Source: Blasia pusilla
Taxonomy: Eukaryota > Marchantiophyta > Marchantiopsida > Blasiales
Length of the DNA stretch: 64,000 nt
NCBI GenBank assembly: GCA_050084515.1
Contig: CM114274.1
Location: 34,968,001-35,032,000, forward strand
Reading direction: 5' to 3'
Position 1 is the first letter of the stretch. Every line of letters begins with the position of its first letter. Under the pieces are notes generated by a model that was not told the DNA's origin, made no database searches, and saw nothing but the letters and a program-made list of their open reading frames with translations. Both the position numbers and the translations under genes were made by a program. Shown here piece by piece: positions 46,680 to 59,259 of this stretch.

Positions 46680-47494
46680 AAAATAGAATATGAACAAATC
46701 ATTGAAATATATATCAAATTTTGAGACTACAAACTAGTCTAGTCTGTTTGTGCGCTCACAATAGAGTTTTGATGCAATATGAATATAGCGAAAAGCTTGA
46801 CATATGATAATGCACTATGGTTACACTAATATTCCACTACTTGGGAAACTAGGGTTTCTAACCTATTTTCTCCAATTCTATTTTTAAAAAAATCCTAAAT
46901 CCCCGCATACAAGGTTGCACATGGACAAAGTTTGTGTTCGCAAACACATGTCTGTCCATAGGTTGGACATGTCTATGCGGGCTTGCATACACGCTGCTTG
47001 CACCCCAGCCCGCCCCACCCGCAATGTAGATTAGGGCTCACCCACCCCGCACAAAGTCTAAGAACTCGTCGCCGGTTTTGTAGCCTACATCAACCCGCCC
47101 TAAGCCCATAGATGGCCCGCGTTGGGCCTGAATCCAAGCCCTATGTGGGCCAATGTGGGCTATGTGCGGGCCGATATTTTCCCGCCTTCCGCAATCTTAG
47201 CTTGCGTGAGCCACTTGGGTACTAGACAAACCGGGTGGGAGACCCGTTGGGCATGTTCATCCTATGGATGGACATGGTTTTTCCTTGCAACCTCCCTCGC
47301 ATTGCATGAGGATGTCCTAGAGCATGATGCAAGCTAGCTTTAGATCATCCTAATAATGTTACTCTATAAATCATATACGTCATATTAATATGACTCATTG
47401 AACATTTTAATCAAGACCATCAATCTAGACTTCTCCTCATAGAAAGAGGCCATTCAGATTAATAGTGCACAATAAGTTGTGGATATTGAGTATC
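46680..47494 (-). repeat. LTR-like dispersed repeat, copy c, with a nested MITE
   Basis: 46680-46911 and 47294-47494 together match copies a and b. The gap is filled by a 382-bp insertion. Confidence 0.6.
46912..47293. mobile_element. 382-bp MITE-like insertion, GC-rich
   Basis: Interrupts repeat copy c. The ends are inverted: AGGTTGCA...TGCAACCT, and next to them cacatggaca against tggacatgg. The interior is GC-rich with repeated gcccgc and gtgggcc words. No coding capacity. Superfamily not assigned. Confidence 0.55.
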
Positions 47495-50400
47495 CAACAA
47501 TGAGATGTATGTTAGTCAGTGACGTGTGGGTGTCACATCCCAACCTTTTGATAAGCGATCTAGAAAATCATTATGGGACAACCATGGATTTTTGAGTAAT
47601 GTGATGGAAAAAATTGATGAGTCACATCAAATATAATTGTTATCATCAAGTGACGAATGATGCACAAAATCTTGGGGTGATAGCTCAAGAGAATATTTTG
47701 GAGCGAGAGGGATTCATGGATGTAGGCAAGAATTGTGATATGATGAGTTGGAGGTCCATCATGAGATGAGAGTTTGCACGTGATAGTGATCCAATGCAAG
47801 AGAGATTGGATTAACAATGAGGAGTAGAGTTGAAGTGATTTATGAGGACACCAAAGGACGCATAGTCCATTGGACGAGATAAAATAGAGGCATTAGAAGA
47901 TTCCTTCGTAAGTATGTTGAACCTTTGATGTTTTGGAAATTTCCTTATCATTTTTTAATAAGTTGTTAGACCTTTTTGGGCTTGATTTGTGTCAATATGT
48001 GCCTTATGGAATTCACATGGTGTATGCGGTAATGGATTATGTTCACCATGGCAAGAAGATATGTGAGCATGCTCTGCATATTAAGACAAACTCTTCACCT
48101 TTGTAAATTAGTGATTCATTTTCAGAACCTTAGTAATTGAAATTTCCATGTTATTATATTTTGGGAACTAACGCTGATTTGTACGCATATGTTTGTGGCA
48201 TCATCATAGTTTGTACTCATATAATGAGGGGGCTCCGGGTTTCCTAGCCATAATTGGATATTACTATGGATGTTTTGCTAAAGGTTTAGGAGATTGTGGG
48301 GGATTAGGAAAAGTTATATCCATGAGGAGGATATCCATAGCTCTTTGGTTTGAATTTGAGTAGTTTATCGCAAATTACTCATCAATAACTTTCAATACAC
48401 TCAAAAATTTGCAAGTATGAAATTCACAACATACTTGCATATTAGCGTTTTGCACTCAACTTTATGTGTATATCTAGTGAGTACTTTTAGTCTCTTTTAT
48501 GAGTTTTCTATGAAGATAAGAAGATAACCCTTATGACTTACAAGTTGCGATTGCAAAATGATACTTTGTGAGTGTTGTGAATATTCCACTCATGAACTTG
48601 TAAGTGTATCTCCAGTAATTTGTGAGTAATTTGTAGCTTTGAGGACTTGCAAAATGGGTCTAGTTGTAGTAGTAATTGCTATCGATCTAGTTTTGATATC
48701 GTATAAGAAAAAATTTAAGGGATTTAGTTTGAAGGTGTAAAAAATGCGAAATAAGCATATAAATGCAATAGTTCAAACTAAGGGGTAATTGTTTTTTACG
48801 AATCTCCATAATTTTGGTTATAAGTGGAGTATGGACATCCCAACATGTAATTCTATAAATCTTCCAACGATAGTTATAGCCTATTTGGGCCTACTATGGA
48901 AAGAAAATAAAAGATCCTATTTTTGAGCAAATTCTTTACTCGTGATGTTAGTCTTTAAATACATCCATGCCATTTTTTCAAGTTAATCTTCAAAAGTAAT
49001 TATAATCACTTTATTTTTTAAGAAGTCCATAACTTGGTCTACAAGTTTTCCATCTGTTCATTATAATTCAAACAATCATCATTTATATACAATTCACCTC
49101 AAGGAAAAAAGACTCTTCAACTTAGAAGACGTTGGAAGATTTATTGCATATAACTGGAGTATTTCACATTTTTCTATGTTCGCTAAATTATAGCAATTAT
49201 CTAGATTTCAAGGAGAATTTAATCTTGCATAAAAAGGGGAAGAATAAAAAAACTTTATCAAAAGACCAACAAGGATATGTGTGACCATCATGTTTTAGCA
49301 AAAATTGGAGATAAATTCACGCACAGATTTAAAACTTCCTTTTCTAATGGAACTCTTAACCTCAATCATCATTTGCGTATTAGCATTTATTGTCTTTTCC
49401 TTTAGAATTGAGAAACTTTAAGCAATATTTTCCCTCTAATAAAATAATTTTTTAAGCAAAGGGAATTAAGGAGTCAAAGATAATAATGCAAAATTTAAGC
49501 ATATAACCACACTATCCAAAGGGATCCTATTAAGTAAGAAAATATTTTCTAAATGGGATGATTTTTTGCTAAGAGAGAATATAGAATGACAAATTACCTC
49601 CTATAGAAAGGAAATGAGACAAATCAATAAATTGCATGTGGTTATGTATAAATGAAATAATTACTACTTTTTATCTATAGCATAATTTTTCTAAAAAATA
49701 TGACCTAATTTGAAAAGGATATTCTTAAAGAAGTGAAGATTTGTAATCTCTCGCCTTCTATGGACTTCAAAGTTTTTTGAAAACTAAAATAGAATACTAT
49801 GTTATGAATTGAGGAAAGGAGGCTACTATGTAAGAAGAGTTTCTCCTTATATAGGAGAAATAAAATAAAAAGAAATTTATTTAAAGGGAAAATAGGAGGG
49901 TCCATGTCCATATAGACATGTCCACACATGTTCGTCAATGTTCGTCATAGTGACGAACTTGTCTATTTTCGTGCAACTATGCTTAAAATAAGATGTATCA
50001 TTAGAATAAAGGATAGATTATTCTAAAACTTGGAAAATTAACTATCACGTTGAAAAACTTAACATTTACTAATGAGAAACTAGTGTATTGCATTTGAATT
50101 CTTACTATTTTTCATTAAATGAAGAGATTTTAACTTTGCTAGAAAATTAACATGAGTTTTTTTTTTTTATAGATGCACATGGCTTATGTAATCTTACTAG
50201 TGAACTTTGAGTCTCGTACCCAAGAATTTAGCATCCTAAAATATATTACTACTAGAGCGTTTTCCGTGCTTTACACAAATGACATTAATTTTTGAAGTTA
50301 AGAAGATAAATTATCTCTTACCGTTCGGGTCGTCCCCTCTTCTTTCTCCTTTTCCATTCAACTTATGTTTAATTTTCTTGTTTTGACATGTGTCGGCACC

Positions 50401-50519
50401 ACAAAAGCCCTCACAAGATAGGTGTCGAGAAGAGGAGGATGAGTCCCTAACCCCATCATTCGTTAATAGTAAAGATTTTGGGTTAGTACTTGATAGAATA
50501 CGAAGCTCTCTTCTCATGC
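47495..50519. other. Unassigned AT-rich region
   Basis: 3 kb without a gene or clear repeat. Around 49905-49985 the phrase tccatatagacatgtccacacatg echoes the MITE words at 46940-46980. Otherwise nothing supported. Confidence 0.5.
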
Positions 50520-50523
50520 CATG

Positions 50524-50870
50524 TGTTATGACCATACGGATTATGTCGTAGAGTATAGTGTGCTAGTACAGGCCATATCTTATGTAGGGCCGTAGTGTCT
50601 AGGTAGATATGCGGTTTCATACATAGGGTTCGGGGTTACTCAGTTTAGGATGACTTTTCCAATAGGGCATGCTCTTAGGTTGGAGGATATAGTGTGGAGT
50701 GCACTCAAAGAACAGTTAGTTCTTTGAGTTGAGCCTGTTGCGTTGGGAGTTAGCCTTGGTAGTGAATAAAGCTCTTGGCTATGGTGGTTCCCGCAAGCTT
50801 CGACCTGGATTCTCCCATCGTGGAGTGGGTTTGGCTCGATTGTATGTGATTCTATACGTGTTTTATGACA
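50524..50870 (+). repeat. Terminal repeat A1 of DNMT-Ty3 copy 2
   Basis: 347 bp, TGTTATGACC...TTATGACA. Pairs with 60804-61157 with few differences by eye, so copy 2 is much younger than copy 1. Confidence 0.93.
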
Positions 50871-52400
50871 GTAGGTATTTCACGGATTTCACTCAAAGAA
50901 TTGGAGTAGATTGATGGTAGCTTCGATCATGGATTAGTAGGATCTAGTTATGGCTGATTGTGTACTCACCCGTAGATGTTTGTGGCTTGTGGCCTATGTT
51001 GGATGTGGGAATCTGATGCGTGGTTGGTTAAGAAAGAAACGCCTTGCTGAGAGCTTTCCAACGCGCTTTAGATCACCGGATTCCGTCAAGGAAGTTGGAA
51101 GTTATCAAGGATTGAAGATTCTCGTTCGTGTTTGACGGCTTTCTGACGTGGAGAGCTTGGAGTGGGGAAGCTATGTTGAAGTTCATCCAGATTGGGTGAG
51201 AGGTTCCTGTTGCTACTTGAATTGTGATCTCATGTGAAGCTACCAGCTTGAGTGTGTGGAGTGTTGCGGATTTCTGCGTGCATGAATCTGGGCGGAAGCG
51301 CTGTCGGATTTGCGATTCTGGAGATGTATGGACAACAAGTTTGTCTGATTTTTAGCTTGGAGTACAGAGCTCGGTTGTAGCTGATTTTTTGTGGAGAGAT
51401 AGCTATGGTGGTCAATTGAATTCTGGTTGAAATAGATTCAATTTTGGTTGAGGATTTGTGGAGTAATTTTTGATCGAAATTTTGCGGACTAGCTCAAGGT
51501 CTGTGGCTATGGTGGACAGCAGATCGGAGGGGCTGGTTGGTTGGTTATTCTTCTATTGTTGGAGATGCCTATCCCATTGAGGGCGCCCTGGTTGGGCCTC
51601 TCTCCATAGCGAAGCATGGTGAACGGGGCATATCTCGAGCATTTTGAGGCTTCGAGGCAACTCGTGGTAGCTCGGGGCGAGTGGGCGTGAGAGGCGGAGT
51701 AAGGAGCAATGAGCAAGCAAGCTTGCTTGCTTGCTTGGGCGTGAGGCAGTTTTTGCAGGATTTGTGATTTGAGTGTTGCATAACTGGTCACCCATCTTTG
51801 GGCTATTATGCCTGGAAGATGCTTGACTGCTGAGTTCTTAACTATGCCAGTGTACACACTGGTGTAGCTCATTTGGTGCTATTCGGAGATGTGTTAGGCA
51901 CTTTATGCATCTCAGGTTTTTGGTTGATGGACCTCTAGCGCAAAGTATAGTCTAGTCTCTCCATGCAGGTGATATTTTCAGGTGCTACGAGTCTGACTAG
52001 CATGTCATCGACCCGCGGCAAAGTAGGTATTGCGTTAGAATTGTGTGGTGGGTTCTGTGGATTCAGGGGGCGCCACGTTTGGTGGATTGTGTTACCTTGA
52101 TTTCCATTTGCGATTGGAGTGTTGTCGTTGGACTTCCTGTGTTTGGATCCCCTCCATCGTTGCTTCTTGCTTGCACGGCCATTATTAGGGTTGACGTTGA
52201 TTTCTAGAGTAGTGTTACTCATGTGTGCTACCGATAGTGAGGCTGGAATGATGACCAGTAGACCATGGGAGGCTTCTTATGGTGATGACAGGTTAGGTTG
52301 CCTACACCCATAGCTAGTAGAGCTAGAATAGTATACTGACATCGACGTTGTCGTGTCGAGAGCCTTTCTTCGAGCAAGGGCGGGCCTTCTAGCTGCGGTA
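50871..52400 (+). other. Leader of DNMT-Ty3 copy 2
   Basis: 1.5 kb, non-coding. No standard TGGTATCAGAGC or TGGCGCC primer site follows A1, so priming is unclear. A gcttgcttgcttgcttg run is at 51720-51736. Confidence 0.6.
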
Positions 52401-53579
52401 GATGCGGTCGATGCAAGGTGAACTCTCTAAGAAGTTCTCCTTTTTCAATACAAAATTATGATGTACACTCTCCATTCTCTCACGATAGGTATCACAAATG
52501 GAAGTGCCGAGGCGATCACTTCTTCGTAACATCGGACCCCGAAATTCCTAACTATAAAATCCCTATAGACTATTTTACGCTTGTACACGAGGAAGATAGC
52601 ACAACTAGTGTTAAACCCTACTTGAGCAGGCCTATTGAGATCCATGGATCGCTATATAAGGACATACAAAGTACAATCCCATGTCCTTCCATATGTGACG
52701 ATAGGAAGAATCACCGGAGTTGGAGATTGCATGACATGGTTCATGTACGCCTCACCAAAATGATAAACTAAATATCGAGTGAACCAGTGTCTATCTACAA
52801 AGAGTACCTTGACATGGTAAGGATTGAGGAAAGGAAAGTCGGGCAGAACTCGTGCTCCACCCCTATCCATGCTTGACAGGAATTCTTTTCTCTCCTCAAG
52901 AATGAATTTTGGCGAAATTATTCTCCCAAGAGGGGTAATCCACTCTCATTGGGGAAGTAACAAGCCAAAACATTCATTATTTTAGTATGACTAAACTCCT
53001 CTAAGGTGACAAACCTCTCATCTCCACACACACACACACCACACTCTAGAAACCTCTCGAAGAATAGACCATAATCAAGTTACTCTCCCAAGAGGGGTGA
53101 TCCACTCTCATTGGAAGAGCAAGCAATCCCAAAGCCATACACTCAAGAGAGACACGAGAGACTCAAGATGTGGAATAGAAGGTGATGAACCCTTGAAGGT
53201 CCCTCCTCTTTATATACTCACAAGGGATCCACAAGAGTACGAAATAGAACTTATCTTATCTTGTGCCACATGGCTTCCTCTCAAGGCTTAGCCAATCACA
53301 TTTTGACACAAGTAGATTTCCTCTTATCTCTTCCAAAATATCCTCTTTTACCCACATGATATTTTCCAAATTACCCCAACTAACCTAGCCACCAACCAAG
53401 ACTACTTTTCTTTTCATTAAAGCAACTACTTTACTTTTATAAAGTCATCTTTTATTTATTACCTTCTTTTCCTAAAGTTGGGCCCGCATAAAAGAGGCAC
53501 CATAAAGAGGTTTAAACATAAGAATCTCCTTTTTCTAAGATAATTTACTTAATACTAATGAAACTCTATCTAACACTTA
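52401..53579. mobile_element. Unidentified insertion in the leader of copy 2
   Basis: AT-richer than its flanks and absent from copy 1, whose leader is shorter by this amount. It holds two short minus-strand frames (52445-52645, 52652-52870) that resemble each other: both have FG..Y ... V ... P.VIPIV ... R.W/R.Y ... LY. It also holds a direct repeat (ctcccaagaggggtaatccactctcattgg-like, at 52923 and 53089) and a (CA)n run near 53020. Boundaries are approximate and no terminal structure was recognised. Confidence 0.45.
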
Positions 53580-53599
53580 ATGACGAAGGAGTTTACACA

Positions 53600-55213
53600 C
53601 TGGTTGATTTTACTATACGACAACGTCACTTGGTTACTTAGTGGTGGTGATTTGGTGGTGGTGCGGCATCGGCGTCGGTCATCACAGAGCTTTCAGGTGG
53701 TCTGGTTGGGGACCGTGATGCGGACAGTGGTGGTTTTACACAGAGTGGATTGGATATCGACTACCTTTTCCACTTTCGACGGTTGATGAAGAGGAGGACG
53801 AGGGTGTTCCAAACACCGAGTCTTCTACATTGTTATCGAGTGTTGCAGCTCCATTGATTTGGGAGATGGACGGGATATATGGGGCATGAAGGGCCCACGA
53901 CGATACTCGGGTGTAGTGAGCACCATTGAGTTGGAGGACTTTATGCAGGAGTTTGATACGTGGTGTGATATGCAGATGTTGCGGAACGCCACGTTGTTTA
54001 CACCCTTCTTGGCTTGGAAGGGGTTGTTTCAGCACTTGGAGGGACCACCCATGGATGATTACCATGAGTTTAGGAAGGACCATGTTGTTGAGATTGAGGC
54101 ATGGAGACAATATTGGTCTCTAGGCTATGTGTCTATCACCCATGGTGGTATTGGTAGTAGTGCTCCTACTATGCCAGCCATCCCAACGTTGAGTGGTACG
54201 AGTACGAGCCGAAGTGGGGGTACCAGTGGAGGTACCAGTGCCCCACCATCGTTCAGCCTAGTTGCACAATTCTTCAAGAGGTTGAAGAAGAACTATCAGG
54301 GAGTGAAGACAGAGAAGTTGAGGAGTCTTCAGGAATTTGAGCGAAAGACTGGTAAGAGTCTTTGTGAGGCATACACTCGTATGCGACGCTTGATTTTAGT
54401 TACCCATGGTGTGATTGAGGCTCAGACAACCAGTTTTGGTATGGGATCTTGGACAGAGAGTTGCGCCGTAGGGTACGTGATGCTACTCTTATGAGTGATG
54501 ATTCATCCACATTGACCCATGTGTTTGCTCTATCTGAGAAGATTGAGCTTAACATGGTGGAGGATAAAGTGATGACATCCGCATTAAGTAGGGATACAAC
54601 TACTACTTCTCGTATTGAGAAGTCCACCTCACAGTCTCGTAGTAGTAGTGGTGGTAGTAGTAGTGGGAGTCGTGGGGGGTACACATGACCTCAGTCAGGT
54701 CCTAGAGGGACACTTGCACAGAGACCATTGCCTTCATTTGCTGCCCCGCAGCTAGGACAGTCATGTTGGACATGTAGAGGTGATCATGTTAGGAGGTTTT
54801 GTCCCCAAGAGGGTGGGAGACGGACTTTGGAGGATGGGCCTCAGTCGGCCCCAACTCAATGTGATAATTGCGGAAGACCAGGTCATCCTCGAGAGCGTTG
54901 CTTTGATCTTCATCCAGAGTTGAGATCAGGCCGCGTCCATGGTGGAGTAGCTCCGAGAGGCCGAGGTGGTAGGGGTGGACTAGTGGTTGGAGAGCCTACG
55001 GTGGCTACCCCTACCACTACGACAGAGTCAGCTATGGCTGCCAGGATTGAGCAGTTGGAGCATAAGTTGGCTACTATGGTTGGTATCCAGCATAGAGCAG
55101 GTTCGGGAGAAGGAGCTTCCATCTCTTTTGGAGGGGATGATCTCTCTTATATGGCGAGTGCAGCACAGGTTGAGGCATCAGCTGCAGTTACGAGAGGAGC
55201 CACTCGAGCGTAA
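53600..55213 (+). pseudogene. Gag of DNMT-Ty3 copy 2, two zinc knuckles
   Basis: Gag pieces in three frames. 53859-54494 has the capsid-like part (FMQEFDTWCDMQML, AWKGLFQHL, LRSLQEFERKTGKSLCEAY). 54449-54688 is Ser/Thr-rich. 54728-55213 has two knuckles, CWTCRGDHVRRFC (CX2CX3HX4C) and CDNCGRPGHPRERC (CX2CX4HX4C), and a short coil ARIEQLEHKLATM. Gag would form particles and bind the RNA. Frameshifts near 54440 and 54690 (TGA), and a TAA at 55211, break it. The start lies before 53859, possibly near 53600, out of frame. Confidence 0.82.
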
Positions 55214-56479
55214 GAGCCACGTGGTGCTACTGTGGAGTTGGACCCACAGAGGGGTGAGGCAGGGAGGCAGGCTAGGCTTCCCCATTCATTCTTGTTGTGT
55301 GAGGTGCTTAGGACTCCATCCATGGTTCCTACGCAGCCTATAGACAGTGGGGACAGAGGCATCTACATCGCGTGTAGTAGACACGGATGCACCATCCAGT
55401 GTAGTATTGCGGATGGCAACTTCAGTGTTGGGATTCCCATTGTTTTCGGCCACGGAGCTGATGGCTTTAGGAGTTGACTTAGCTACTGTATTTCAGATAG
55501 CAGCCATGTTGTGTGAACTTGGGGGCGTTATTGCTACACGTGCTGAGGTGGATGAGGGTGTTGCGGTGGAGGGACCATCTATGCCAGGTGTAGCATTGAG
55601 TACCAGTGCTACTTGGCAGGCAGCAGCGGCGAAGATGGATGCATTACCAGCTCGGCCAGCCATTGATCGTGAGAGGCTTACACCTGGTGTATGTATGTTG
55701 GACAACCGGAGTGGGATATTCCAATTGGTGAGTCCTACATGACAAGTGTATAGACCAGATAAGGTCTTGTTAGACTCTGGTGCCCAACCTTTGATGTTGG
55801 GAAAGGCGACATGTATTGGTTTGGGTATTTGGAGGTCAGAACTTGAGCCTTGCCCATTCCAGATTCAAACATCACTTGGAGGAGCCAATGATAGGTCTCA
55901 ATTCATGACACGGGAGAAGTTGGATATATAGTTGAGATCAGATCATGCGACTCATAGCTCCTGGTTGGGAGTACCCGCAGTGGTCACATCATCCGAGTCG
56001 TATGACGTACTAGTTGGAGGAGCAGTATTATACCCGATGGGTTTTCAGATGGACTATTGCACTGAGACAACATCTTATAGACCTGGTTGGCAATCCGGGG
56101 ATGGACGTATGATCCATGTTCCTATGAGGTTTATGTATGGGGCTTGACCAGGAGGGTCTTACCCAACGGTGTTAGCATCTGTGGCTGGTTTTAGTGGAGT
56201 AGTCACTTGGCCAGGAGACTTTTTGGAGGGTAATCTTTCTGCTATGGATTCTCTTGTGCATGAGGAGGTCCCTAGTTTTGCAGCAGTGGCATCCTCATCA
56301 TTGGATGTGCCACTTTGGAGTTCAGGCGGTGCACTACGGCAAGAGGCTGATCGCCTAGTGCATGAGGCTTGGTGTGAGGCTGTTATACCTCACGAGGAAG
56401 AGGAGGCCCCACGGCGGACTCATACTTCTGGTCCAGTTGGGTTATCCCCTTTGGATACTACACCCATTGCATGGTAGTA
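55214..56479 (+). pseudogene. Protease and linker of DNMT-Ty3 copy 2
   Basis: From 55347 a single frame runs to 57467, broken only by stops. The retropepsin active site is VLLDSGAQPLMLGK (about 55768-55810). Its C-terminal part has SYDVLVGGAVLYPMGF (55998-56046), which is strongly conserved in copy 1. A linker of about 100 residues (56169-56470) leads to the methyltransferase. Stops: TGA 55740, TAG 55929, TGA 56145, TAG 56475. The protease would process the polyprotein. Confidence 0.78.
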
Positions 56480-57467
56480 TCCGCCGGAGGGCATTTGTGT
56501 GTTAGATCTCTTTGGTGGGATTAACACTGGTTTGGATGCATTGTTGTAGGCCGGTATTCATGTGCAGATATACGTGTATGTGGAGCGAGATGAGACGGCC
56601 CAGAGAGTCTCATCCCGACATATTGGTCAGTTGATGCGGATATATCCTGAGTTGTTGCCGCCATCAGCTATTCGTGGATACCAGCGTGCTTTGCCGTCAC
56701 ACATTGCATTGTTGGGGGCGCAGGACCTTGAGAGGGTTGGTCCTGTGGATTCGGTGATTGCTGGATGGCCATGTCAGGGTCATACACGTGCTGGTCATGG
56801 TGAGGGATTACACGACCCTAGGTCTCGACTATTTTGGGAGATGTTACGGGTGTTATGACATCTTCAGGTTCATCACGCACGTGCTCCAGCTTACATTCTG
56901 GAGAATGTTCCATTGTTGGGTGACACTCGGACCTAGATGATGGCGAGTGTTCATGAGGTGCGGTCTTGGATTGGACCAGCGGTGTTGTTGGATGCAGCGC
57001 AAGTTGGCTCGCGTGCACATCGTCCACGCTTGTGGTGGACAAACTTGTTGCTTAGGGAGGTTCTACGTCGAGCATATGATGCAGTGCAGCGGGATCCTTG
57101 CCTTACAGTGGATAGTATCTTGGATATTGGGCGACTTTCTCAGGTGGTGAGGGTTATTGATCAGTCACCCATGGCAGTGGTGAACCATGTGGGCTAGCCT
57201 AGGATGGCACTACCCACATTTGTGAGTTTTCCCTCGTCACATGCCTACAGGGAAGGTGGTCCCGGGCTTGTATGGGATTCTCATGTGCGACAGTTGGTGG
57301 AGCCTAACGCTGATGAGAGAGAGCGTGCGATGGGATTTGCTACTGGTGTGACAACGGTTGCTTCCATTTCTGAGGCTTCACGACATCATGTGTTGGGTCA
57401 GGCCATGGACCTTAATTGTTTGACCTGGATTTTGAGTCTTGGGATGGCTGAGCAGCGTCAACTTTAG
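56480..57467 (+). pseudogene. C5 cytosine DNA methyltransferase domain (copy 2)
   Basis: Same frame as the protease. About 320 codons with motifs in canonical order: I CVLDLFGGINTG (56494-56530), acidic SAM contact VYVERDE, IV AGWPCQGHTRAG with the catalytic Cys codon at 56772-56774, VI ENVPLL (56901-56918), VIII QVGSRAHRPRLWWTN (about 57000-57043), IX-X ERAMGF (57325-57345) and HHVLGQAMDLN (57384-57418). The motif order excludes the rearranged plant DRM type, and the wording is closest to DNMT3-like enzymes. It would transfer a methyl group from SAM to cytosine C5. All catalytic motifs are kept, but stops at 56547, 56856, 56934 and 57195 interrupt it. At 56547 copy 1 has CAG where copy 2 has TAG. 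Confidence 0.92.
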
Positions 57468-58480
57468 ACTATGTCTATGGGTCTTCCACCCCTTGTGATG
57501 AGCTCGATGGCTACCGGGATGGTAGAGACATCATCTGGGGGCAAGGAGAATAGTATTTTGCATCCTTGGAGTAAATGGGATGTAATGGTTGGGCATGTGG
57601 AGTTGGTTTCTCGCCAATCTTCCGTCGTCCCAACCGATATAGTGATATGGAGAGGAACTAGATTCAGAGTAGGACGTTGGACCTTTTGGAGGCTGGATTA
57701 GTGGAGTTGTCGCATGGAGAGTATGCATCAACCACTGTCATGCCTGCTAAAAAGAATGTGCATGGCAACTACACGGATAGGCGGATGTGTGGAGATTATC
57801 GTCCTATCAATCGGCAGACCAAGGCAGATAGGTATGCCATGCCTACACCTGAGGAGATCTTTGATGTGGTGGGACATGCAAAGATTTTTAGTACTTTGGA
57901 TCTTTGTGCAGGGTACCATCAGTTGCCAATTCGAGAGAGTGACAAGGCCAAGATAGCATTTTGGGGTGTCAACTCTCATGGCAAGGATTGTTTGTACCAG
58001 TGGAAATTCTTATCATTTGGGTTAAAGAATTCACCTGCCGAGTTTCAGAGAGTGATGGACATGATCCTAGCAGGGGTGGATTTTTTTGTTACATTGATGA
58101 TATCTTGGTGTTCAGTAACACGATGGAGGAGCATCAGATAGATTTGCAGATTGTGTTTCAGCCATTGAAAGCTCATGGTCTACGTTTCCATCCAAGAAAG
58201 TGTAAGTTCTTCCATGAGGATGTTGAGTACTTGGGTCATGTGATCTATCCAGGTGGTTTGGGAGTTCAAGATGGAGGCTATTGCACTTATTCCTCATCCG
58301 GTAGATGTGAGTAGAGTTTGGGCATTCATGGGATTAGCGAACAACTATTGGAGGTATGTGAAGGGATTTAGTGCTATCACAAAGCCTTTGAACCAATTGC
58401 TGAAATCAGATCAGGAGTGGCACTGGGGAGATGATCAGGAGAGAGCTTTTTTGGAGCTCAAGGCCCAGTTGGTGACGACG
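57468..58480 (+). pseudogene. Reverse transcriptase (copy 2)
   Basis: The frame 57677-58141 has LVELSHGEYASTTVMPAKK, MCGDYRPINRQT, FSTLDLCAGYHQLPI and FLSFGLKNSPAEFQRVMD. The catalytic YIDDILVFSNT (58090-58120) is in another frame after a frameshift at the T-run near 58083. CKFFHEDVEYLGHVI and the connection FMGLANNYWRYVKGFSAI follow. Standard Ty3 RT. The stretch 57468-57676 is linker. Confidence 0.9.
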
Positions 58481-59259
58481 CCTATCTTGAGGAGACCTAT
58501 CAGAGGGCGCCCATTTCAATTACACATTGATTGGAGTAGGTTGGGACTTGGAGCAGTGTTGACACAACATGATGATAAGCACATGGAGTTTGTAGTGGCC
58601 TATGCAAGTCGTTCGAATAATGCAGCGGAGTTGCGCTACAGTTCATATGAGGGAGAATGCTTGGCAGTAGTGTGGGTTGTGGCACACTTTAGGTGTTACT
58701 TGTTTGGCACACAATTTACCCTTGTTACTGATCACCAGCCGCTCAAGTGGTTGATGGAGTCTGACAAGCTTACAGGGAAGCTTGCACAGTGTGCTCTTAT
58801 CTTACAAAAGTATGACTTCTAGGTGGTACATAGACGTGGAGTTGCCAACCTTGATGCTGATGGGTTGAGTAGAAACCCATGTACTAGCCAAGAGGATGCA
58901 ACTGGGGCTAGATGGCATGGCGAGGTTGATGAGGAGATGGTGCCAGGTTGGCATGCATCCGCCTTTTTATGTTGGTTAGGGGTGGACTCTAGTATGGAGG
59001 ACCAAATGACATCTTACTCTAGTCAGAGGGTAGATGACCAGCCTTCCGATCCTAAGGTTGGAGATGGTGGTACGGATCAGCGTGATATTCATGATGATGC
59101 GTTGGTGTTGGAGTTCCTACGGATCAGTAGGGTGCCAGGCATATTGAGTGCCAAGGAGCGAGACCGTGTTCTTCAACGTGCTAAGAGGTATCAATTGGAG
59201 GGAACACATATTCTCCATGTGTGGGAGGATGGTAGAGTACAAGTAGTGCCGCATTTCGC
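58481..59259 (+). pseudogene. RNase H and linker (copy 2)
   Basis: RNase H in the frame 58253-58822: LHIDWSRLGLGAVLTQ (first Asp), YSSYEGECLAVVW (Glu) and LVTDHQPLKWLM (Asp). A TAG at 58820 precedes VVHRRGVANLDADGLSRNP, the end of Ty3 RNase H. 58900-59259 is a linker to integrase. Confidence 0.9.

Noticed and set aside
55740-57467. Programmed readthrough of the in-frame TAG/TGA codons
   Set aside because: There are about nine stops at unrelated sites, copy 1 has CAG at one of them, and similar stops occur in the DNA transposon. Decay explains them.
56480-57467. Independent host methyltransferase gene next to a retrotransposon
   Set aside because: The domain is in the protease frame and is found at the same place in copy 1, so it belongs to the element.
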